64,000 bases of DNA from Bog-793 sp963761425 (GTDB lineage Bacteria > Actinomycetota > Acidimicrobiia > Acidimicrobiales > Bog-793). Of the stretch, positions 43,212 through 52,945 are shown in pieces. Both the position numbers and the translations under genes were made by a program. The stretch is taken from NCBI GenBank assembly GCA_963761425.1, contig CAVXGQ010000005.1, positions 186,001-250,000 of the forward strand, read 5' to 3'. The first letter of the stretch is position 1, and each line of letters starts with the position of its first letter. The notes below the pieces were generated by a model. That model worked only from the letters and a program-made list of their open reading frames with translations, had not been told where the DNA came from and searched no databases.

Positions 43212-46124
43212 GTGAGGATCCCGACCGAGCCACCGATCCGGCCGCCGACCAGCCATCGCCCCGCCGTCATCATCTCGATCGTCGTCGGGGTGATCGTCCT
43301 GCTGCTCGTGGCGCAGGGACTCGCCGGCTTCTACGCCAACTTCTTGTGGTTCCACTGGGACGGCCTCGGCAGCGTCTGGCGCGAGGTGACCGTGACCAAG
43401 ATCGTGCTGGCGGTCGTCTTCGTGGTGATCGCCTGGGCCCTCCTGTGGGTGTCGCTGTTCGTCGCCGACACCGTGGGGCCCCGGGCGATGCTCCTCAGTT
43501 CGGACAACGAACTCGTTCGCCGCTATCAGTCCGCGGTCGCTCCGTATGCCCTCCTGCTGCGCACGGTGGTCTCTTTGGTCATCGCCCTCATCCTCGGGAC
43601 CGGGGCCTCGGGTCAGTGGCAGCACTGGATCCTGTTCGAGCACGCGCTGCCCTTCGGCCGGGTCGACCCCCTGTTCCACCGGGACGTGAGCTTCTTCGTC
43701 TTCCGGCTTCCTTTCCTGTCGTTCCTGGTCGACTGGATCTTCGTCGCCCTCTTGGTCACCTTCATCGTGACCGGGATCGCCTATTTCCTGAACGGGGCGA
43801 TCCAGCTCCGCCGGGCCGGCCGGGTCGAACCCAGGGCCATCGCCCACCTGTCGTTCATCCTCGCCTTGATGGTGCTGGAGCGGGCCTGGGCCTACTACTA
43901 CGTCGACCGGTACGGGCTGGACCTGTCGTCGTCGGGGGTCGTCCACGGGGCTTCCTACACCGACGTCCACGTGCGCCTGGCGGCGCTCACGCTGCTGGCG
44001 GTGGTGTCTTTGGTGGCCTTCGTCGCCTTCAGCGTGAACATCTACCAGCGCTCGCTGGTCCTGCCGGCGATCACCTTTGGGCTGTGGGCTTTCCTCGCCC
44101 TGGTGGTCGGGGTGATCTACCCGGCGATCTTCCAGGCCCTGCGGGTCACCCCCGCCCAGAGCACCCTGGAGCTTCCGTACATCAAGGACAACATCGCCGC
44201 CACCCGCTACGCCATGGGGATCGAGGACGTTGTCCGACACACCTTCCCGGCCAACGAGGACCTCACCCCCGCCGTGCTCACCCAGTACCAGAAGACGCTG
44301 TCCGACGTGGTGATGTGGGACCCGTCGGTGGCGGTTCCCACCTTCCAGAGGCTGCAGGTGATCAAGAGCTACTACCAGCTGAACACCCTGGCGGTCGATC
44401 GCTACCAGATCGACGGCAAGACCACCCCGGTGGTCATCGGGGTGCGATCGCTCAACCCCGGTGGGCTCGCCCAGAAGAGCTGGGTGAACACCCATCTCCA
44501 GTACACCCACGGCTACGGTGTGGTCGCCGCCACCGCCAACCTCGCCAACTCGAGCAACCTCCCGAGCTTTCTCGCCGGCAGCATCCCCGCCACCTCGTCG
44601 TCGCCGGCCCTGGCGCTCAAGCACCCCGAGGTGTACTACGCGCCGGGCGACAGCCAGTACGCGGTGGTCGACACCAAGCAGCCCGAGGTCGAGTACCAGG
44701 CGGCCAACGGGACCAACGTCGAGGGCCACTGCCACGGCTGCGGCGGGATCCCGATCGGTTCGTTCCTCAACCGGCTGGTCTACGCGATCCACCTGCGGGA
44801 TCTGAACCTGTTGATCTCCAACCTCGTCACTGGGCAGTCCCGGCTCATCTACATCCCAGACATCGAAGCCCGGGTCCAAAAGGCGTTGCCGTTCCTACAG
44901 GTGGACGCCCATCCCTATCCGGTCGTCGTCAACGGCGAGATCGACTGGGTGGTCGACGCCTACACCACCAGCGCCTACTACCCCTACGGCCAGCCGGCGG
45001 CGACCAGCGAGCTTCCCGGGGGCAGCGGGCTGGCTGGCAGCTACAACTACGTGCGCGACGCGGTCAAGGTGGTCGTCAACGCCTACACCGGGAAGATGTC
45101 CTTCTACGTGATCGCGCCGTCCGATCCCCTCATCCGGGCCTATGAGGACGCCTTCCCGGGGTTGTTCCAGCCGCTCCGGGACATGAACCCGGTGCTGCGC
45201 CAGCACCTGCGCTACCCGCAGGACCTGCTGATGGTCCAGGCCGACATGTACGGCCGCTACCACATCCAGTCGCCCTCGGGCTTCTACAGCCTGTCCGACG
45301 CCTGGGACCTCTCGCAGACCTCCAACTCGGCGACGGGGTCGCCCTCCAACCAGCTGGCGCTCTCCCCGAACGGCGCGGTGGCCCGTTTCACCCCCATCTA
45401 CGAGCTCCTCCAGCTTCCGGGGGACAGCTCACTCACCTTCGATGCGGTCGAGCCCTTGGTGCCGTTTTCGGCCAACGACAACCTGCAGACGCTGCGGGCG
45501 CTTTTCATCGCGGATTCCAACGCCAACGACTACGGCAAGCTCGACGCCTACGTGACGCCGGGGGAGTCCATCCACGGCCCGGCTCTCGCCAACGCCGACA
45601 TCAACGCCAACCCCACCATCTCCAAGGCGATCACCCTGCTTGACAGCCGGGGATCGACGGTGTCGCTCGGAACCGTCCAGGTGTTGCCCATCGCCGATTC
45701 GCTCATCTACGTGCGGCCGCTCTACGTGTCCTCCTCGCAGACACCCTTCCCGCAACTGGTCGACGTGGTCGCGGTGTACGGGAAAGACGTGGCGATGGAA
45801 CCGACCCTTGCGGGAGCGCTCGCCTACATCTTCGGCACCGCGCCCCCGGGTGTCGCGCCGAAAGGCGTGGCGGTGGGCTCGAAGAGCTCAGTGCCGCTGC
45901 AAGCGCGCCAAGACATCGCCGAAGCGGTCGCCGCCTACCAGGCCGCCCAGACCGCGCTGGCCCGTGGCGACCTCGGCACCTATCAACAAGACGTGACGAA
46001 GGCGGGCACCTTGCTCGGGGAAGCGAACGCCATCGTGAACGCGGCGCCGACATCCTCGACGACCACCACGACGTCGCCGCCCGCCAAGTCCCAGCGACAC
46101 ACGGCGGTGTCCTCGACGGCGTGA
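43212..46124 (+). CDS. UPF0182 family membrane protein
   Basis: Large actinobacterial/cyanobacterial membrane protein of 970 aa, function unknown. About seven N-terminal helices (IISIVVGVIVLLLVAQGLAG, then FVVIAWALLWVSLFVADTVG, and others) precede a soluble periplasmic-side region with GQSRLIYIPDIEARVQKALP, PFLQVDAHPYPVVVNGEIDW and MSFYVIAPSDPLIRAYEDAF, a UPF0182 signature. The tail is an Ala-rich coiled segment and Thr/Ser-rich end. The GTG at 43212 follows the DivIVA gene by 6 bases; the C-terminal ~40 residues are low complexity. Confidence 0.93.
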   Translation: MRIPTEPPIRPPTSHRPAVIISIVVGVIVLLLVAQGLAGFYANFLWFHWDGLGSVWREVTVTKIVLAVVFVVIAWALLWVSLFVADTVGPRAMLLSSDNELVRRYQSAVAPYALLLRTVVSLVIALILGTGASGQWQHWILFEHALPFGRVDPLFHRDVSFFVFRLPFLSFLVDWIFVALLVTFIVTGIAYFLNGAIQLRRAGRVEPRAIAHLSFILALMVLERAWAYYYVDRYGLDLSSSGVVHGASYTDVHVRLAALTLLAVVSLVAFVAFSVNIYQRSLVLPAITFGLWAFLALVVGVIYPAIFQALRVTPAQSTLELPYIKDNIAATRYAMGIEDVVRHTFPANEDLTPAVLTQYQKTLSDVVMWDPSVAVPTFQRLQVIKSYYQLNTLAVDRYQIDGKTTPVVIGVRSLNPGGLAQKSWVNTHLQYTHGYGVVAATANLANSSNLPSFLAGSIPATSSSPALALKHPEVYYAPGDSQYAVVDTKQPEVEYQAANGTNVEGHCHGCGGIPIGSFLNRLVYAIHLRDLNLLISNLVTGQSRLIYIPDIEARVQKALPFLQVDAHPYPVVVNGEIDWVVDAYTTSAYYPYGQPAATSELPGGSGLAGSYNYVRDAVKVVVNAYTGKMSFYVIAPSDPLIRAYEDAFPGLFQPLRDMNPVLRQHLRYPQDLLMVQADMYGRYHIQSPSGFYSLSDAWDLSQTSNSATGSPSNQLALSPNGAVARFTPIYELLQLPGDSSLTFDAVEPLVPFSANDNLQTLRALFIADSNANDYGKLDAYVTPGESIHGPALANADINANPTISKAITLLDSRGSTVSLGTVQVLPIADSLIYVRPLYVSSSQTPFPQLVDVVAVYGKDVAMEPTLAGALAYIFGTAPPGVAPKGVAVGSKSSVPLQARQDIAEAVAAYQAAQTALARGDLGTYQQDVTKAGTLLGEANAIVNAAPTSSTTTTTSPPAKSQRHTAVSSTA

Positions 46125-46859
46125 TCGGCCGATCAATACGGCGTGCCGCAGGGGCGGGAGAAGTCTCGGTCGTTGGGATGGAGGTACCAGTTCGCGTTCG
46201 TCGACCCTGTAGGGTACTGGCCTAGTTTCACCGGAAAAACTCTCTGACTAGAGGAAGCGTATTAGCGTCTTTGCAGGCCAGAGACATGATAATTTGAACC
46301 AGGCCAATGCCACCCGAGGAATAAAAGTCGGCTACTTAGCGTTAAGAAGGTTAGCTGGGCAGCCAAAATCTGAGTTGTTGACAGAAAAGGATCTTTCGGG
46401 TGAGGAAGATTAGTAGGATAGTTATGGCCACAGTGAAGTCATTTAGCTATAGCCGATTTTTGGAAGAGCTTTCCGATCCTCACGGAGGGCAAATCCCCCG
46501 ATGGGCCGCACTCACGACATCGCCAGAATAGCACCGGACGGGTTTTTGAAGTAGTGCATAAAGCACGTGAACAGGAACGGTTCTCCAGATGCTCTGAGGC
46601 TTGGCATAATGCAATCTTGTGCTGATGAGAGAAACCTATTCACGTTGCCACAGGTCAAAGGCGCAATAATTCAAACTCAAACTAGGGAACTAATATATTT
46701 GCCACACCTAGGCTGTGAAAGTTCTGGTCAGCAACCTAAGTGGCATTGATATTAGTGGAGTGGGTTTCCAAGCATTGTTCAGCGTATATCTACCCGGACA
46801 CATCAGAACGGGTACGCGAAGTATGTCAATCCCCTCGCTTTTCTAGTCAGTTATGATCC
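46125..46859. other. Lower-GC intergenic region, no convincing gene
   Basis: Around 735 bases with clearly lower GC than the flanks. Only short open frames occur (for example 60 codons at 46567-46749), none with a ribosome site or protein-like composition. No RNA gene was recognised. Close to its right end lies one copy of a 24-bp direct repeat. It may be the remnant of an old insertion. Confidence 0.5.
46809..46832 (+). repeat. Direct repeat copy 1 (left of the FG-GAP gene)
   Basis: The 24-bp sequence beginning cgggtacgcgaagtatgtca matches 48174-48197 at 21 of 24 positions; all three differences are transitions. The pair brackets the 1.26-kb FG-GAP gene. Confidence 0.75.
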
Positions 46860-48116
46860 CTAGTTCGGCAACAGATACGCCATGATCCCTGGTCCGGCAA
46901 ACACATACGCCCGGCCAGCAGATTTCGCGTGACCAGGTGCACCCACCAGGATGGCAGTCGAGATGGCCACCGAGAAGCCGAAGTTGTCGCCAGTAACGGT
47001 GTCGGAACCCTTTAGCTCCGTGAACTGTCTACAACCAGTCTCCGTCTTGACGAACATGTATGCCGCTCCGGCACCCTTAGCGTGGTTCGGCGCACCCACA
47101 ACGACGAGCGTGCCCGCAATGGCGACCGACGAGCCAAAGCCGTCGCCGTCAGCAGTATCGGAACCCTTCAGTTCGGCGACCTTTGTCCAGCCAGTTGCTG
47201 TCTTCGTGAACACGTATGCACTGCCAGCACCATTGGTCTCGCTCACCGCACCCACGACGGCAGTCGTGCCGGAGACGGCTACTGAGAAGCCGAACTCGTC
47301 AGCAGTATCGGAACCCCTCAGTTCAGCTACCTGTGTCCAACCGGTTGCTGTCTTAGTGAACACGTACGCCGCGCCACCTAAACCATGCAATGCGGCTCCC
47401 ACGACGACAGTCGTACCCGAGATGGCGACCGACCAGCCGAAGCCATCGTTCCTAACGGTGTCGGAACCCTTTAGCTCTGCCGTCTGCTTCCAGCCGGTCG
47501 CTGCCTTGGTGAATACGTAGGCTCGGCCACCGTCGGTCTTGTTATATGCACCTATTATGATCGCAGTGCCCAAGATGGCGACCGATTTGCCGAAGTAGCT
47601 GTAGTCAGCCGAGAATGGGGTAGTGGCTCCAGTAGTATCGGATCCCCCCAGCTCGGCGACTTGCCTCCAACCGGTCTCCGTTTTGGTGAATACATAGGCT
47701 CGGCCACCGTCGGTCTTGTCGGGCGCGCCCACCACGGCCGTCATACCCGAGATGGCCACGGAGAATCCGAAGCTGTCGCCCTCAACGGTGTCGGAACCCT
47801 TCAGTTCCGCCGTCTGCTTCCAGCCGGTCGCCGTCTCGGTGAATATACAGGCCCGGCCAGCCCAGTCGTCGTGTCGCCATACGCCCACGACGGCAGTCAT
47901 GCCCGAAATGGCCACCGAGGAGCCGAACTGATTGCCAGCAATAGTGTCGGATCCCTTCAGCTCCGCCAATTGCGGCTCTCGCAGAGCGGGCCGCGAATTT
48001 ACGGTGGCTGACGAAGCTGTCACTGACGACGGGAGCCCGGCAGCGAGTATCGCTGAGGTCACAACAAAGAGCAGCGCGACGACGGCGAGCAAACGAACAA
48101 GAACTAGTCTCGACAC
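46860..48116 (-). CDS. Secreted FG-GAP-type seven-bladed propeller protein
   Basis: A signal peptide at ~1-30 (LVRLLAVVALLFVVTSAILA) is followed by seven repeats of ~50 residues, each beginning [A/T]ELKGSDT and containing FGxSVAISGxTAVVGA and AYVFTKTxTGW. Seven such units fit a beta-propeller. Related proteins are bacterial FG-GAP repeat proteins, often secreted or cell-surface proteins; partners are unknown. The GTG start at 48116 has no clear ribosome site. The repeats are similar at DNA level, so copy number could vary by recombination. It lies between a low-GC region and the tRNA, flanked by a direct repeat. Confidence 0.88.
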   Translation of the reverse strand: MSRLVLVRLLAVVALLFVVTSAILAAGLPSSVTASSATVNSRPALREPQLAELKGSDTIAGNQFGSSVAISGMTAVVGVWRHDDWAGRACIFTETATGWKQTAELKGSDTVEGDSFGFSVAISGMTAVVGAPDKTDGGRAYVFTKTETGWRQVAELGGSDTTGATTPFSADYSYFGKSVAILGTAIIIGAYNKTDGGRAYVFTKAATGWKQTAELKGSDTVRNDGFGWSVAISGTTVVVGAALHGLGGAAYVFTKTATGWTQVAELRGSDTADEFGFSVAVSGTTAVVGAVSETNGAGSAYVFTKTATGWTKVAELKGSDTADGDGFGSSVAIAGTLVVVGAPNHAKGAGAAYMFVKTETGCRQFTELKGSDTVTGDNFGFSVAISTAILVGAPGHAKSAGRAYVFAGPGIMAYLLPN

Positions 48117-48173
48117 GTTACCGCTTCGGGGTCGAAAACTTCGATGAATCGCAACATACTCACTACACCTAGT

Positions 48174-48197
48174 CGGGTGCGTGAAGTATGTCAGTCC
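48174..48197 (+). repeat. Direct repeat copy 2 (right of the FG-GAP gene)
   Basis: Partner of 46809-46832 (21/24 identical), lying just upstream of the gene's start. Possibly a target-site-like duplication or a shared regulatory element. Confidence 0.75.
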
Positions 48198-48220
48198 TCA
48201 AACTAGGCCAGTACCTCCTG

Positions 48221-48248
48221 TAGTTGGCGGGACCGGCGATGGTAAACT
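48221..48248 (+). promoter_or_regulatory. Possible promoter of the initiator tRNA
   Basis: TAGTTG (48221-48226) and TAAACT (48243-48248) with a 16-base spacer lie 17 bases before the tRNA. The match to a -35/-10 pair is loose. Confidence 0.35.
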
Positions 48249-48264
48249 CATCTTCTCGAAGCGA

Positions 48265-48341
<77 letters not shown>

Positions 48342-48359
48342 AAATAAGAGCAGGTCAGG

Positions 48360-48379
48360 GCCGGTCTTTAGGGACCGGC
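48360..48379 (+). terminator. Hairpin terminator after tRNA-fMet
   Basis: GCCGGTC-tttagg-GACCGGC is followed by TCTTCT. It fits an intrinsic terminator for the tRNA transcript, just 19 bases after its end. Confidence 0.7.
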
Positions 48380-48452
48380 TCTTCTACTGCCCGGACTGCC
48401 ATCCCAAAATCAATCCCAAAAACTCGCCTGAAGGTTCGCTACGCTGATCTTT

Positions 48453-49643
48453 GTGCGTGGGTCGAAGCGGGAACTTCGGAAGGGTGTCTGGGAGCTACGG
48501 GTCTCCACGGGGAAGAACCCCGTGACCGGCAAGTACGGCCTCATCTCGAAGACGTTTCACGGCACAGGGAGAGCTGCCGACTCAGCCCTCCGTGACCTCC
48601 TCGACCAGCAGGCTCCAGGGGTGGAGGGTGCGGGAGCGACCTTCGGCCAACTCCTCGACCAGTGGCTCTGTGAGTGCGAGCGGCTCGACTTCTCGCCCAC
48701 CACCCTCCGGACCTACCGGGCACAGGTCAAGGGGACGATCCGCCCCCGGCTCGGGAAGGTGCCGCTCACTGTTCTCACGGCCAAGCACCTCGACGACCTC
48801 TACGGGGCCATGAAGGCAGCTGGGAAGTCCACCAAGACGATTCGGAATCACCACGCCATCATTTCGGCTGCCCTCCACCAGGCTGTCCGCTGGGGATGGG
48901 TGAAGACGAACGTTGCTGAGATGGCAAAGCCCCCTCGGGTGCCTCGGACCCAGGTGAGTGCTCCGTCTGTCGAAGTCGTCCGGCAGGTGATTGAAGAGGC
49001 CGAGGACCGGGACCCCCGGCTTGCTCCGCTCCTCATGCTCGCTGCGCTCACCGGGATGCGCCGGGGGGAGCTGTGCGCCCTTCGCTGGACCGACCTCGAC
49101 CTGACGCTCGGCATCGTTGAGGTCTCCCGGTCCGTTGTTGTCGTGCCGGGTGGCCTTGCCGAGAAGTCCACCAAGACCGACCGCGCCCGGAAGGTAGCTC
49201 TCGATGCTGTCGGCATTGCCCTCCTCACTGAGTACCGGGCCGAGGTGGACGAGTGGGCGAAAGAGGCGGGAGCAAAGCTCGCCAAAGATGCGTTTGTCTT
49301 CTCCCCCTTCGTGGAGGCAACGACTCCCTTCCGGCCCGACAACGTCACCTCGTTCTTCATCCGGGTCCGGGATGCAGTCGGAGCAACGAGCGTCCGACTG
49401 CACGACCTCCGGCACTTCACAGCAACCCAACTCATCGGAGCTGGTGTGGACATCAGAACCGTTGCAGAACGGCTCGGCCACACCGACCCCTCGCTCACCC
49501 TCCGGGTTTATGCCCATGTCATCGAACAACGGGATCGGGCTGCTGCCGAGATCATGGGGCAGGTGCTCAACCCGACCAAGAAGGCAGCACTCCTTGCAGC
49601 GATGGAACCAGCAGAGCTTCCTGCAGGTGCACCCGCAGGCTGA
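48453..49643 (+). CDS. Tyrosine-family site-specific integrase
   Basis: Phage/ICE-type recombinase of 396 aa that would insert and excise the element at the tRNA. The N-terminal arm-type part holds RKGVWELRVSTGKNPVTGKY. A core-binding helical domain (~55-165) carries TLRTYRAQVKGTIRPRLGKV. The catalytic domain has Arg ~203 in TGMRRGELCALRW, His-x-x-Arg at 317-320 in LHDLRHFTAT, His ~343 in LGHTDPSLT, and Tyr ~353 in VYAHV. GTG 48453 fits the start of the arm-type domain. An excisionase-like gene lies 12 kb downstream. Confidence 0.96.
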   Translation: MRGSKRELRKGVWELRVSTGKNPVTGKYGLISKTFHGTGRAADSALRDLLDQQAPGVEGAGATFGQLLDQWLCECERLDFSPTTLRTYRAQVKGTIRPRLGKVPLTVLTAKHLDDLYGAMKAAGKSTKTIRNHHAIISAALHQAVRWGWVKTNVAEMAKPPRVPRTQVSAPSVEVVRQVIEEAEDRDPRLAPLLMLAALTGMRRGELCALRWTDLDLTLGIVEVSRSVVVVPGGLAEKSTKTDRARKVALDAVGIALLTEYRAEVDEWAKEAGAKLAKDAFVFSPFVEATTPFRPDNVTSFFIRVRDAVGATSVRLHDLRHFTATQLIGAGVDIRTVAERLGHTDPSLTLRVYAHVIEQRDRAAAEIMGQVLNPTKKAALLAAMEPAELPAGAPAG

Positions 49644-49753
49644 GGTTTACACCGCCATTGACGGCGCGTCTCGGAGACGTGCGATGTGTTCATCGCGCGC
49701 GGGCCTGACCGACGACTTGCAGCGTCGGCGTGCGTACCGACCTGCGGCTCCGA

Positions 49754-50467
49754 CTAAGGCGCGCCCGGGCTGCGCATGATCGGCCAGTCGCCTTCATGGG
49801 GTGGAAGGGCGCGGCGCCCGTGCTTCACGAAATAAGCGCTCAGGTCTGCGTGCCATACGCGCCGCCAGATCGCCTGATCTCTCATCAGACTCGTTAGCTC
49901 GGCAACAGCGAGCTCTGGGTACTTTCGAACAAGAGCGAGCAGCACCTCGACGCTCGCGGCAGTGTCGGCTTCTGCCTCGTGTGCATTGTCAAGGGTCACT
50001 CCGTACGTTGTGCAGAGGTCGCCAAGGCGCCGTTTCCCTCCTCTCCACTTATCAACATGTCGGTCAATCACGCAGACATCAATGACGGGTCCATGCCACC
50101 CCCGCTCAAGAAGTCCCTCGCCGCCAAGGCTGCGTGCGAGGCAGTCAACGATCGTCAGGTCGAACGCGATGTTCATTCCCACAATCGGAGTGTTGGCGTC
50201 TTGCATCCGCTCGAGTAATCCGACGACGAGTTGGATCCCCTCCGCGAGCGTCATCCCATTCTTGGCGACTATCGCGTTTGTGATCCCGTGAATCGCGGTT
50301 GCCTCAGCCGGAATGAGAACGCTTGGGTCGACGAGATGGTGGGCCGCCCCGGTTTTCACGCCGTTGTCGAAGTGCGCGAATCCGACCGAAACGATCCGCG
50401 CCTCGAACGGGTCGGCGCTTGTCGTCTCGAGGTCGAAACCGAGCAGAGGTCCGGAGGGCCAACTCAT
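49754..50467 (-). CDS. DEDDh 3'-5' exonuclease (DnaQ-like)
   Basis: Exonuclease fold with GFDLETTSADPFEARIVSVG (Asp, Glu), AIHGITNAIV, IVGMNIAFDLTIVDCLA (Asp) and NAHEAEADTAASVEVLLAL (His, Asp), the complete DEDDh set. The ATG at 50467 begins just before the first motif; an ATG at 50575 would add 36 non-conserved residues and lie 8 bases after the OLD gene stop. Either way it lies directly downstream of the OLD ATPase on the same strand, so the two may be cotranscribed. It could serve host repair or a defence nuclease system. Confidence 0.88.
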   Translation of the reverse strand: MSWPSGPLLGFDLETTSADPFEARIVSVGFAHFDNGVKTGAAHHLVDPSVLIPAEATAIHGITNAIVAKNGMTLAEGIQLVVGLLERMQDANTPIVGMNIAFDLTIVDCLARSLGGEGLLERGWHGPVIDVCVIDRHVDKWRGGKRRLGDLCTTYGVTLDNAHEAEADTAASVEVLLALVRKYPELAVAELTSLMRDQAIWRRVWHADLSAYFVKHGRRALPPHEGDWPIMRSPGAP

Positions 50468-50583
50468 CGCATTCGCTCTTGGATGGTCCATCGTTTGGGC
50501 TGGCCGAAGTGGAGCAACAATAAACCCTTTCGTTCGCCAAACTCTCAAGGCCTTCGCACTCGCCCGGATAGCCATTCACATGG

Positions 50584-51981
50584 TCAATCGAATCGTGACG
50601 TCGAGTCCAGCCGCTCGATCATGGATTGCCACAGACCACGTAGGGCCACCAACGCCTTGGGGTGGATCTCCAAATCGAGCTGATCCGCGAATTGATATCC
50701 CCGACGAACCTTGCCCGTGCCCGCTTCCTTGATCGTCATCCAAAGGCTTTCGTCCATCATCGAGAAGAACCGTTCGATCTCTCCGGACGCCTCCGAATCA
50801 CCCTCGAATTTTTCGCCCGACACCCTGAGGCCGAAAGTCTTCGCGACAGTGAACACGCCGTTCGCGTGCCAGAAGGTGCACCAAGCATCGAAGTCCGGCG
50901 AGTCTGGCGGCGCGCCCATGAGAGTGGTAGGCGCACGTCCGGTCGCTGGATCGAGCGACAGCGATTTCATAAGCGAGTGCTCATAATCAGGCGAGAGTGC
51001 CGGGCCGTCGGCAAGGATCGCCCACGGAATCCGCATGTATTCTAAAAAGCTGACGTACGCGCCAAAGTTCCAGTCGCCGTCCGCCGAGATGACAGTGAGA
51101 TTTCGAGATTCAGCCCCTCGGTTGACGCCGCCGACGACTGCTCCGTCGTTGAACCAACGGGCGAAGGCGCCAACTTCGGTGTCACCTTCGACGAGAATCA
51201 CGCCACGCGCGAAAAGTACGGCTCGCGCGTCGGCCGAGCCGGCGAATATTCGACGCCATCGCTCCTTCCACTGTTCCGGAACCTCGTGTTGGCCGGTCCC
51301 CACTGCCTGGGTTCCCTTTTCCAGCGACGCAAGACGGACGACTCGCGCGAAGTCGTCAGGCGAGTCGGCAGGCACGAGAAACGGTGAGTGGGTGATCACT
51401 ACGACCTCGTGCTGCGCCCGTAGGTAGCGAAGAAACTCCCGCTGCCAGCCAGTGTGCAGATGCGTCGCGGGCTCGTCCAAGAGCACCACCTGCCCGGGTT
51501 CGGGCACAACCGCACTGAGGGCGACTAGGGCTTCCCAAAGGCCGGCGCCAGCGTATTCAATCGGCACCCATCCAGCAGGGGACTCAATCTGGAGCTCGAC
51601 GTCGATCTGCGCGATCCCATCGTCGGACTGTTCGACCACGCCAGCGGAAAGATCGAAGTTCCGTCCCGTCATGTCCTGAAACCGACGTTGCAAGTCGGCA
51701 TACCGTTTGCGTTGTTCGTGGGACCCGATCTTGCGCCGGTACAGCTCGAGGGGGAGGTCGCCGGCATCTTCCACGGCCAATCCGGAGATGGTCTCTTTGA
51801 GTGTGTAGACGCGCCTCGGAGGCCGTCGCAGGTTTTCGGTCGTCACGATCCCGCGGCCGACGATGCTGCGCAGCACCCACCAGAAATTGGGAGGCCGGAA
51901 GTTGTCGGCCGCAAGGCCGAGCGCCCTAGCCAGCTGAAGCGTCAGTGGCCGTTGCGCGTTTCCCTGCGGTGACCCGAGATC
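50584..51981 (-). pseudogene. C-terminal half of OLD-family ATPase/TOPRIM nuclease (after in-frame TAG)
   Basis: Carries the second half of an OLD nuclease. LARALGLAADNFRPPNFWW is next to the break. The signature GAGLWEALVAL and Walker B VVLLDEPATHLHTGWQREFL follow, then TOPRIM: FARGVILVEGDTEVGAFARW (Glu) and LTVISADGDWNFGAY (DxD). The first start codon (GTG 51876) has no ribosome site, and the frame is open for 35 codons upstream back to the TAG at 51984-51982. So it is the continuation of the upstream half, in the same frame. The fragment alone lacks Walker A. Confidence 0.85.
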
Positions 51982-52782
51982 CTATCCCGTGGATTGGTCC
52001 AGCGGGAGCAGGTCCGCAAAAGCGACGGGTTCCCAGGTGGTCTTCTGCGGATCGATCTTCTCGCTCAGGTTCAGCTGAGTTCGAATCCATGTTGGTCGAT
52101 CTAGGTCGAGCGTGCCTCGAGCGATGGCCCCGACGGACGCGGTGTGGCCCTGGATACCTACATGGAAGATCTCCCCCGCGTGTGTGAATTCGTACGCGAG
52201 CGACCATCGAGCGGGGTGGCGGGCGTCCATTTCCATGACGAGCTGCCCTTCGAAGAGATCGGAGATTCCCTCGAGGTCGAGGTAGCTCTCGACGAACTCG
52301 GCGATCCGCTGATAGAGCGCGAGCCATTCGTCGGGCGTTCTCGGCTGGGCCTGATTCATCTGTGGTTCAGTCGCCTGCGCCGCGACAGCTCGGACGAACA
52401 GCAGGAGCAATGTCTGCTCGTCGCTTTCGGTGAACTTCACTTTCACGGCGACTCGGCCTTGGCCGGGACCGTCAAGCCGAACGTAACGCTGCTCGAATCC
52501 GTAGTGGGCGACTAACCCAGCGGAGGGGGACGCGGCGACGAAGTCCCTCACCAACTTGACCAGACGAATCAGATTGGTCTTGCCAACGTCGTTCTGGCCG
52601 ACAATGACATTCAGACCTCGTTGAAAACGGACGTCCAAGGCGTCGAACGAGAGCAGATCCCGTACCTCGATCCCGGTGATGAGCACCGCGTAATGATGCC
52701 AGACGGGTATCTGTTCATTTCGGCCGGTCGGGATGCGAATTCCGAGCCACTCTGTACACCCGTTCCGATCGAATCCGTACAC
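51982..52782 (-). pseudogene. N-terminal half of OLD-family ATPase/TOPRIM nuclease (ends at TAG)
   Basis: An ABC-like ATPase start: GIEVRDLLSFDALDVRFQRG, then the Walker A NVIVGQNDVGKTNLIRLVKL, and a long helical middle part, ending LDQSTG before the stop at 51984-51982. The 5' end is uncertain: the frame allows a start at 52782, but homology begins at GTG 52686. Joined to the next half it gives ~700-730 residues, normal for a class 1 OLD protein. The stop could be a nonsense mutation, sequencing error or recoding. OLD proteins act in phage interference (P2 OLD). No UvrD-like GajB partner is nearby. Confidence 0.85.
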
Positions 52783-52945
52783 CGATTCCGATGTTTTCGT
52801 ACACCCGCTGAGGAGACTCTCCTAGCCCCGATCTTTCACGAGTCCCCGTGACCTGACCAGCGCGTATCCGCGGAAAAACCCCTCTTGCAGGGAAGACTGG
52901 TGTTGTCGAAGCAACAGTCCCACCACAAGAAGGGCCACTTCCAAG

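Noticed and set aside
46567..46749. 60-codon open frame in the low-GC gap
   Set aside because: No ribosome binding site, no recognisable motif, and composition expected by chance.
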